Notes under the pieces: generated by a model
What the model saw: only the letters and a program-made list of their open reading frames with translations
Told to the model about the DNA's origin: nothing
Database searches by the model: none
Shown here: positions 15,284 through 21,740 of the stretch, one piece after another
How the letters are laid out: each line of letters starts with the position of its first letter
Position numbering within the stretch: position 1 is the stretch's first letter
Source of the DNA: Cyanobacteria bacterium UBA8803
GTDB taxonomy: Bacteria > Cyanobacteriota > Cyanobacteriia > Cyanobacteriales > Coleofasciculaceae
NCBI GenBank assembly: GCA_003505715.1
Contig: DNXU01000482.1
Span: 38,144 to 59,883 of the forward strand
Reading direction: 5' to 3'
DNA length: 21,740 bases
Translations under genes and position numbers: made by a program

Positions 15284-15812
15284 ATGGCAGAATTTCGTAG
15301 GAAAAATCCACCGTTTGAGAAAGAAGTCATCACCGATCAAAAGTTTCCCTTCCGTTTACTCGCCTTTCCTGCGGCTACGTTGGTAAAAGCGATGGTTTGA
15401 CTGACCTTGCCGATAATTTTCAGATGGACTGGGAGTTCGACCATGCTGAAGAGGGCGACCGACTGGCTCGGCGATGCCCTTAGCTTGGGCGCACGCAGAG
15501 TATATTACGCTACTGTGATCGCTTCGGGATGGATGGGTTTTTGAATTGATTCCAGAGGTGGCAAACCGCTATCTGGACAACCGGAAGACCAGTCAGTTGT
15601 TGGAGATTTGGAAGTTCAACCGGCAGATTCGCACCGTCAAGCCAGGATATACCCTGCGGATTCAAGCACTGGCTCCTTTCCGGCTGCGCTGGTCTTTTGA
15701 TGATTGGCGATCGCTTTTTCTGAAACACCGACCTGATGCCATCACCACTGGGCGCAGAATATCAGCCTCTATACATGTCCCAATATTAAGTTATTATTTC
15801 AGGGCAACTTAA
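15284..15812 (+). pseudogene. GH15 glucoamylase remnant, several deletions and frameshifts
   Basis: Pieces of a glucan 1,4-alpha-glucosidase (GH15) read in more than one frame. From ATG 15284, MAEFRRKNPPFEKEVITD may be an N-terminal piece; the frame stops at 15398-15400. In the frame starting at 15361 the sequence gives CGYVGKSDGLTDLADNFQMDW then EFDHAEEG, a characteristic GH15 stretch. After a large gap, the frame from about 15546 gives NRYLDNRKTSQLLEIWKFN, then RTVKPGYTLRIQALAPFRLRW, the conserved end of these enzymes. The catalytic (alpha/alpha)6 barrel, hundreds of residues, is missing. The last frame continues to 15812 with no further similarity. The 661-base gap between the ZIP-like gene and the haemagglutinin is otherwise empty. 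Confidence 0.75.
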
Positions 15813-15870
15813 AATCTCTCTTCTCAGCTTGATATTTCCTCAAAATATTGATATTTGAGCAAATAAATAG

Positions 15871-18800
15871 ATGACAATGACAAGAAAACAGTTCAAGGTC
15901 GCTCGTGGTTGGGGATTAGGGGAACCAATAACCCTAATGGTATGCTTCGTTACTACCTTCTGGGCGAGTTATGTCCTTGCTCAAATAACCCCGGATGGCA
16001 CGTTGGGACTAGAGCATTCTGTTGTCACCCCCAATGTCAATATCAACGGCAGTATAACTGACCGAATTGACGGTGGGGCAATCAGGGGTGCGAACCTGTT
16101 CCATAGTTTCATACAATTCAATGTTGAGGACGGACAGCGAGTCTACTTTGCTAATCCCGTGGGAATTGAGAACATCCTGACGCGGGTCACAGGCACTAGC
16201 AACTCCCATATTCAAGGAACCATCGGTGTTACTGGCGGTAAGGCAAATTTGTTTTTAATTAACCCTAACGGTATTATCTTTGGCAAAAATGCTCAGTTGG
16301 ATGTGACAGGTTCATTTGTAGCAACGACAGCAAATGCAATTCAATTTGGTAATCAAGGGTTTTTCAGTGCTACTGAACCTGAGACTCCTTCGTTACTGAA
16401 TATTCAGCCTTCAGCCTTTTTCTTTAATCAAATTAGTTCTGGAGCAATTGAAAACCGTTCAATTACCGCAGCAGGGGTAGATGGATTAGGGAATGCTATA
16501 TATGGGCTGCGAGTGCCAGATGGCCAAAGCTTACTGCTAGTGGGTGGAAACATAGCGATCGATGGAGGAGGAGTAAATGCTCTAGGGGGTCGAGTGGAAT
16601 TGGTAGGAGTTGCTGGTTCAGGGACGATAGGGTTGGATATTAATGGCAATAACTTGAGTTTGAGTTTTCCGGAAGATGCAGTACGGTCTAATATATTCCT
16701 CACCAATAAAGCTGTTGTTAATACTAGTGGGGAGGGTGGGGGTGAAATTAACGTTTGGGGTAGGGGCGTGACACTAAACGAGGGTTCCCAGATAGTGGGC
16801 ACTACCTTAGGTGAGAAAGCTGGGGGCGGGTTAACAGTTGATGCTTCTGAGTCTGTTGAACTTCTAGGGACTGGGTTTAACAACTTTGAACGAACTTTTA
16901 TAGCGGGTGGTTTATCTGGAAAACTTCGCCCATTTAACCCAGGTACTGGCTTGTTTACTGGCACTGTTGGTACAGGTGCAGCAGGTGCGATCGCGATTAA
17001 TACCAAGGAGTTAATCCTCCGAGATGGTGGGATTATACTGAGTCCTACATTTAGCCAAGGTGCTGGGGGTAGTCTTACCGTTCGCGCTTCAGAGTCTGTG
17101 GAAGCGAGCGGCTCTGGTTTAATAACTGCAACTTTAAGAGGTGCAACTGGAGCAGCAGGCAGTATCACTGTTAACACTCAACAGTTGATTGTTCGGGATG
17201 GGGCAGTTGTTGCAACCACTACATTGGGTGAGGGAGCTGGGGGAGAGATAGTTCTGAGAGCGTCAGAGTCAGTAGAAATCCTGCGAAGCCCAGCCAGAAT
17301 TTTAGTTCCTACAGGCATAGCCACCTCTACTATTGGGGGTAATGGATCAGCCGGTGGAATAGTGATCGATACTGGGCGGTTGATTGTTCGAGATGGGGCA
17401 CAGATAAGCGCTGCTAGTGGCTCTAGGATCTTAGATATACCTACTGGAGGTCGAGGGGGAAACTTGATTGTAAAAGCTTCTGAGTTTGTAGAAGTGACTG
17501 GCTTCTCAGATGACAATCGCTTCCCCAGTATCTTGTCAAGTTCAACTGATAGCACAGGAGATGCTGGAAACGTAGCATTGAAGACTAGACAGTTAATTAT
17601 CCAAAAGGGGGCGCGGGTTTCAGCAAGCAGTACATTCGGTACAGGAAACGGAGGAAATTTGACAATTGATGCATCGGATTGGGTGCAGCTAATTGGTGCT
17701 GTCAATACTCGCGTTATTGGTGCTTCTAATATCCCTAATAGCGAGCGTACTGGTGCTGGTGGTGGACTTTATACTCAAACGAGAATAGCAGGTAATGCGG
17801 GTGAATTGACGATTAACACGGGTTATTTATTGGTTCAAGATGGGATGACTGTGTCAGCCATAACCTCTGCTGGTAGGGGTGGTAATATTACCGTGACAGC
17901 TAATACTGTAGAGGTTGTCAACGGTGGGCAACTGCGCACGACTACGGAAGCTGGTGAAGATGCGGGGGATATCCATCTGATAGTGCGAGATAGAGTCATC
18001 CTGACTGGGGCAGACAGTGGATTGTTGGCTAACACGACGGAGGGTTCTAGCGGCAACGGTGGCAGTATTTTGATTCGCAACCCAAACAGCGTATTAATTC
18101 GAGATGGCGCAAGGGTGGCTGTCGATAGTAAAGGTACTGGAGTTGGCGGTGATATCGATATTCAGGCAGGTTCTGTGACTTTAGAAAATCAAGCCAGCCT
18201 GTTGGCAGACACAGCTAGCAAGACAGGCGGCAATATTACCCTACAACTACAGGATTTGTTGCTGCTACGCAATGCTAGCAAAATCTCTACCAACGCAGGC
18301 ACAGCTCAGGCAGATGGGGATGGCGGCAACATTGGGATTGATACTGGCTTCATCGTAGCCGTTCCCCAAGAAGATAGCGACATCACTGCCAATGCCTTCC
18401 AGGGACAGGGGGGTAAGATCAATATTACAGCTACTGATATCTATGGTATTGAGTTTCGCCCAAACCTCACTCCATATAGTGACATTACCGCTAGTTCAGA
18501 CTTTGGTGTAGACGGCGTTGTGGACATCAACAAGCTGGATGTTGACCCGGTGCGGGGGATCGCAGGCTTACCTAGTGAACCCGTCCATACCGAAGTTGCC
18601 CAAGATTGCCAAACGGCTGGAGGAAAGGCAAGCGGTAGCTTCGCTAATACCGGACGCGGGGGTTTGCCTAGTAATCCCTATGAACCTCTTGGTAGTAGTG
18701 AGATATTAGCAGATGTACAACCTCCAACCCAATGGACATCAAATTCAGCAAGTACTGCCACACCTTCTACCTCAGCCCAGACCAACTCTAAGCGAATTGT

Positions 18801-18897
18801 CGAAGCTAACGGATGGAGAATAAACAAAAATGGGGAGGTGGTTCTGGTTGCTGAAATTCCCGCAGTCCCATCTCTATGGGGTTGTCGCCTGCGTTAA
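15871..18897 (+). CDS. Two-partner-secretion (TpsA-like) filamentous haemagglutinin-family exoprotein
   Basis: The product has 1008 residues. A long signal peptide (about 1-37, ending YVLA before QITPDG) directs Sec export. Residues about 40-300 are the TPS/haemagglutination-activity domain, with GGAIRGANLFHSFIQFNV, then RVTG-SNSHIQGTIGV, and LINPNGIIFG followed by GSFVATTA. This domain is recognised by an outer-membrane TpsB (Omp85-like) pore. A long run of beta-helix repeats follows (GGSLTVRASESVE and INTKELILRDGG patterns). The conserved cyanobacterial C-terminus contains DCQTAGGKASGSF and a Pro/Ser/Thr-rich tail. Outside the signal peptide I see only two Cys (913 and 1005). No TpsB gene is in the window; one may lie to the right. 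Role: surface or released adhesin, inferred. There is no clear RBS. Confidence 0.9.
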   Translation: MTMTRKQFKVARGWGLGEPITLMVCFVTTFWASYVLAQITPDGTLGLEHSVVTPNVNINGSITDRIDGGAIRGANLFHSFIQFNVEDGQRVYFANPVGIENILTRVTGTSNSHIQGTIGVTGGKANLFLINPNGIIFGKNAQLDVTGSFVATTANAIQFGNQGFFSATEPETPSLLNIQPSAFFFNQISSGAIENRSITAAGVDGLGNAIYGLRVPDGQSLLLVGGNIAIDGGGVNALGGRVELVGVAGSGTIGLDINGNNLSLSFPEDAVRSNIFLTNKAVVNTSGEGGGEINVWGRGVTLNEGSQIVGTTLGEKAGGGLTVDASESVELLGTGFNNFERTFIAGGLSGKLRPFNPGTGLFTGTVGTGAAGAIAINTKELILRDGGIILSPTFSQGAGGSLTVRASESVEASGSGLITATLRGATGAAGSITVNTQQLIVRDGAVVATTTLGEGAGGEIVLRASESVEILRSPARILVPTGIATSTIGGNGSAGGIVIDTGRLIVRDGAQISAASGSRILDIPTGGRGGNLIVKASEFVEVTGFSDDNRFPSILSSSTDSTGDAGNVALKTRQLIIQKGARVSASSTFGTGNGGNLTIDASDWVQLIGAVNTRVIGASNIPNSERTGAGGGLYTQTRIAGNAGELTINTGYLLVQDGMTVSAITSAGRGGNITVTANTVEVVNGGQLRTTTEAGEDAGDIHLIVRDRVILTGADSGLLANTTEGSSGNGGSILIRNPNSVLIRDGARVAVDSKGTGVGGDIDIQAGSVTLENQASLLADTASKTGGNITLQLQDLLLLRNASKISTNAGTAQADGDGGNIGIDTGFIVAVPQEDSDITANAFQGQGGKINITATDIYGIEFRPNLTPYSDITASSDFGVDGVVDINKLDVDPVRGIAGLPSEPVHTEVAQDCQTAGGKASGSFANTGRGGLPSNPYEPLGSSEILADVQPPTQWTSNSASTATPSTSAQTNSKRIVEANGWRINKNGEVVLVAEIPAVPSLWGCRLR

Positions 18898-18936
18898 CTG
18901 CCTGCAAAGTCTTGAATTGAAGGTGTTCGCGAACCC

Positions 18937-21717
18937 ATGAATAGGAAATCCTTGGTATTCTGGCCTCGCATTCAACTCTTTTTCAAACACGCACAACTTA
19001 AGGTCTACTATCGGATATTTGGACTCATCCTGCTCGCTCTATTGGGACTAACAACTACCCTGAGTATTCCTGCTATCTCAGCTCAACCGGGTGAAAGAAC
19101 CTCTGAAACAATTACTCAGACCTCAAATGCTCAGTCCTTACTCCAACAAGGCATCGTACTTTACCAAGCCGATCGCTTTACAGAAGCAGCAGCAATCTGG
19201 CAACAGGCAAATTCTGCCTATGCATCTCAAGGAGATCGTCTCGGTCAGGCTTTGGTGCTGAGCAATCTCTCCTTAACTTATCTGAATTTGGGACAGTGGG
19301 AGGAAGCACAACAATATATAGAACAGAGCTTCAACCTGCTGGAAAGTTCAAAAAATAGCACCGACTCCCATACTTATCAAGAAATTCTGGCTAAAGCCCT
19401 GAATGCTCAAGGAAACTTGCAATGGGAACGAGGGCAGATAGAACAGGCACTCTCCACCTGGAAAGAGGCAACTCGTCACTACGCAGCAGTGGGTCATGGC
19501 GAGGGCATTGTTATGACTAAAATTAATCAATCTAAGGCTCTGCAAACTTTGGGATTGAGCCTTGAGGCAGAAGAGATCTTGCAGCAAGTTTATCAAAATC
19601 TGCAACAACAACCCGACTCTTACCTAAAAGCGACAGGTTTGCGTTACCTGGGCACGGCATTCAGGCGAGTGGGTAATTTAGAACAGTCTCGGCAGGTTTT
19701 AGAGGAAAGTTTGGCACTGGCAGAACACCCCAAAGCGCAGAGTTTGACTTGGCTGGAGTTGGGCAATACCGCACGCGCCTTAGCCCAGCGAGCCACAGCC
19801 CTCGGTCAGGAAAACCAGGCTACAACCCATACTCAAGAGGCTATCAAGTTTTATCAAGAGGCGGCAAAGGTTGGGGAGGACAGGAAGGCAATGTCCTTAC
19901 TGAGTGGAGGACTTCAAGCCCAACTGAATCAGCTTAGCCTCTTGGTGGAAACTGGAAAAAGGTCAGAGGCAACACAACTATTGCCTAAAATCCAGCAGGC
20001 GATCGCTAACTTACCTCCAAGTCGCTCTACCATCTACGCTCAACTGAACTTGGCTCGCAGTCTGACTTGTCTCCAGCCTAATATTGACAAAAACGTGCTA
20101 TTGTGCAGTAGGGAACAACAACAGTCCCAGCAACCACGTCCCGCACCAGGCTCTGGGATAGAAACCCCCTCCTGGCAAGCAATAGCCCAAATTTTAGCTA
20201 CCGCCCGCCAACAAGCTCAAAGTTTACAAGACCGCAGAGCTGAATCCTATGCCCTCGGTCAGTTGGGGGGACTCTACGAGCTAAAAGACCAGTGGTTAGA
20301 GGCTCAAAAGCTTACCCAAGAAGCTCTCTTTATCGTCGAGACGCTGCCATCTCCTGATATCCGCTACCGTTGGGAATGGCAGTTGGGGCGTTTGTTGGAA
20401 AAACAGAGAGATATTAAAGGAGCGACTGCTGCCTACACCAGAGCTGTTGAAGCGCTAGAGTCCATTCGCTCCGATCTGCTTGCCATCAACTCAGATGTTC
20501 AGTTTTCCTTCCGGGATAACGTCAAACCTATCTATCGGGGGTTAGTCAATTTGCTCTTAACAACGGAGGGCAATGCTCAACCTAGTCCAGAGAATCTTAA
20601 GAAAGCCATCCAAGCAACTGATTCGCTGCAACTGGCAGAACTGGAAAACTTCCTGGGCTGCAACTTATCTGCGATCGCATCCCTAGACCAAGTCACTGAC
20701 CCAAAAGCAGCCATTATCTACCCCATCATTCTAGAAGACCGCATAGCTATTATCTTTGAGTCTCCGGGTTCCCAACAGTTGAGTTATCAAGAAACTCCCA
20801 TTCTCCAACCGGAGGTGGAACAAACATTGAGGTCATTGCGAGACAACTTGACAGTTCCTGGTAATACCCCTGAAGCACTCGAAGAAGCGCAAAAAGTATA
20901 CGAGTGGATAATCAAACCTCTGGAACCCTTACTAGAACAGAGTCCTCAACTGGAAACCCTAGTGTTTGTTTTAGATGGATCTCTGCGGAATATTCCCATG
21001 GCGGTTCTCTATGACGGCGAACAGTATCTCATTGAGAAAAAATATGCGATCGCAGTTGCTCCCCGCGTTAAACTGTTTAGTCCCAAAGCGTCAGAGCCAG
21101 GAATCCAAGTCTTTACAGGAGGAATTGGCATTCCCCAAGTTATTGAAGACACCCCATTTCCGGAAATCGCCAAATTACAGGAAGAACTAGAGCGAATTGC
21201 CGAGAAAACGGCTGCCAGCCCACCCTTGTTGAATGAAGATTTTACAAAAACCAACATTCAACAGCAACTCCAAGCAGGTAGCTTTAGTGCCATTCATTGG
21301 AAAACTCACGGGGTATTCAGTTCTGACCCAGAACAAACCTATATAGTGGCATACCAAGAACGCATCAAAGCTCAAGATTTGAATACTCTAATCCAGGCAG
21401 GTAGCCAACGCAGAACCAAACCCCTGGAATTGATGGTGCTAAGTGCCTGTGAAACCGCTCAAGGAGACGATCGAGCCGTTTTAGGTTTAGCTGGAATTGC
21501 AGTACGAACAGGTGCCCGCAGTGTCTTATCTACTTTATGGGTGGCTAAAGACGCACCCAATACAGAATTCATGGTGCGGTTTTATGAAGAATTAGCCAAA
21601 CCTGGCATGACCAAAGCTCAAGCCGTGCGCCAAGCTCAACTGGCTTTATTGAACGAGTACGGATACACGACTCCTTATATCTGGAGTACTTATGTTTTGG
21701 TTGGGAATTGGTTGTGA
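18937..21717 (+). CDS. Exported TPR-CHAT putative cysteine protease
   Basis: The product has 926 residues. A basic N-terminus and hydrophobic core (about 26-46) end at AISA before Gln50, so it should be exported to the periplasm. TPR repeats fill about 65-490 (for example LLQQGIVLYQADRFTEAAAIW, then LSNLSLTYLNLGQWEEAQQYIE). The CHAT domain, a caspase-like fold, covers about 610-926. The probable catalytic dyad is intact: His791 in HWKTHG and Cys838 in LSACETAQG. The end GYTTPYIWSTYVLVGNW is typical of the family. It starts 39 bases after the haemagglutinin stop in the same direction, so co-transcription is likely. In Craspase-type systems CHAT proteases are activated through TPRs; here export suggests action on envelope or secreted substrates, which is an inference. 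Confidence 0.9.
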   Translation: MNRKSLVFWPRIQLFFKHAQLKVYYRIFGLILLALLGLTTTLSIPAISAQPGERTSETITQTSNAQSLLQQGIVLYQADRFTEAAAIWQQANSAYASQGDRLGQALVLSNLSLTYLNLGQWEEAQQYIEQSFNLLESSKNSTDSHTYQEILAKALNAQGNLQWERGQIEQALSTWKEATRHYAAVGHGEGIVMTKINQSKALQTLGLSLEAEEILQQVYQNLQQQPDSYLKATGLRYLGTAFRRVGNLEQSRQVLEESLALAEHPKAQSLTWLELGNTARALAQRATALGQENQATTHTQEAIKFYQEAAKVGEDRKAMSLLSGGLQAQLNQLSLLVETGKRSEATQLLPKIQQAIANLPPSRSTIYAQLNLARSLTCLQPNIDKNVLLCSREQQQSQQPRPAPGSGIETPSWQAIAQILATARQQAQSLQDRRAESYALGQLGGLYELKDQWLEAQKLTQEALFIVETLPSPDIRYRWEWQLGRLLEKQRDIKGATAAYTRAVEALESIRSDLLAINSDVQFSFRDNVKPIYRGLVNLLLTTEGNAQPSPENLKKAIQATDSLQLAELENFLGCNLSAIASLDQVTDPKAAIIYPIILEDRIAIIFESPGSQQLSYQETPILQPEVEQTLRSLRDNLTVPGNTPEALEEAQKVYEWIIKPLEPLLEQSPQLETLVFVLDGSLRNIPMAVLYDGEQYLIEKKYAIAVAPRVKLFSPKASEPGIQVFTGGIGIPQVIEDTPFPEIAKLQEELERIAEKTAASPPLLNEDFTKTNIQQQLQAGSFSAIHWKTHGVFSSDPEQTYIVAYQERIKAQDLNTLIQAGSQRRTKPLELMVLSACETAQGDDRAVLGLAGIAVRTGARSVLSTLWVAKDAPNTEFMVRFYEELAKPGMTKAQAVRQAQLALLNEYGYTTPYIWSTYVLVGNWL

Positions 21718-21719
21718 AG

Positions 21720-21740
21720 GTGATGGGTGATGGGTGATGG
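21720..21740. repeat. Heptanucleotide tandem repeat, GTGATGG, three copies to the window edge
   Basis: Three perfect copies of GTGATGG begin 2 bases after the CHAT stop codon and continue to the last base, so the array is truncated by the window. Short heptameric tandem repeats (STRR-like) are a known feature of filamentous cyanobacterial intergenic DNA. Confidence 0.8.

Noticed and set aside
16428..17705. Long open frames on the minus strand inside the haemagglutinin gene (249 and 175 codons)
   Set aside because: They are antisense to a repetitive Gly/Ser/Thr/Val-rich gene and are Pro/Ala/Ser-rich, the expected mirror composition; no start signals or recognisable domain.
1..21740. CRISPR arrays, tRNA or rRNA genes, insertion sequences
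   Set aside because: No regularly spaced repeats, cloverleaf sequence, transposase frame or terminal inverted repeats were seen by eye on either strand.

Overview
This window is cyanobacterial chromosome. The palindrome GCGATCGC (HIP1) and its near-variants recur through genes and gaps (for example at 1402-1409 and 2369-2376). The recognisable families are also typical of filamentous or other large-genome cyanobacteria: a two-partner-secretion haemagglutinin, a TPR-CHAT protein, DUF1206, paired AI-2E-type permeases and SH3b exoproteins. I cannot name the species. I see no tRNA, rRNA, CRISPR array, transposase or phage gene.

Layout, left to right. (A) 1-1062, minus strand: a two-SH3b secreted protein followed by two short genes that both begin MKKP; the last runs off the window. 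(B) 1339-3294, minus strand: a NarL-type response regulator behind its probable histidine kinase. The kinase is broken by an internal deletion that removed the N and G1 boxes and shifted the frame. (C) 3343-7722, plus strand: a two-repeat lipoprotein, a terminator, a YegS/DAGK-type lipid kinase, a collapsed pentapeptide-repeat gene, an AI-2E-family permease and a triple-DUF1206 membrane protein. (D) 7856-9282: a DUF4336 pseudogene and, on the minus strand, a second AI-2E-family permease. (E) 9303-10453: a second two-SH3b protein and a 45-residue lipoprotein. (F) 10546-15210: an Nramp-like transporter with altered metal motifs, an alpha/beta hydrolase, an MBL-rhodanese protein, an EamA tail fragment and a ZIP-like protein with altered metal motifs. 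(G) 15284-15812: remains of a GH15 glucoamylase. (H) 15871-21717: a TpsA-like haemagglutinin followed 39 bases later by an exported TPR-CHAT putative protease. A GTGATGG heptamer repeat runs off the right end.

Three patterns stand out. First, there are five decayed genes (kinase, pentapeptide, DUF4336, EamA, GH15) among intact envelope and transport genes, so this is a region under deletion and turnover. Second, the two SH3b genes and the two-repeat lipoprotein share collinear upstream sequence blocks, which suggests a common regulatory input or duplicated modules; nearly everything intact is membrane-bound or exported. Third, the haemagglutinin/TPR-CHAT pair looks like a secreted substrate beside a periplasmic caspase-like protease. 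All functions are inferred from recognisable motifs; no database search was possible.
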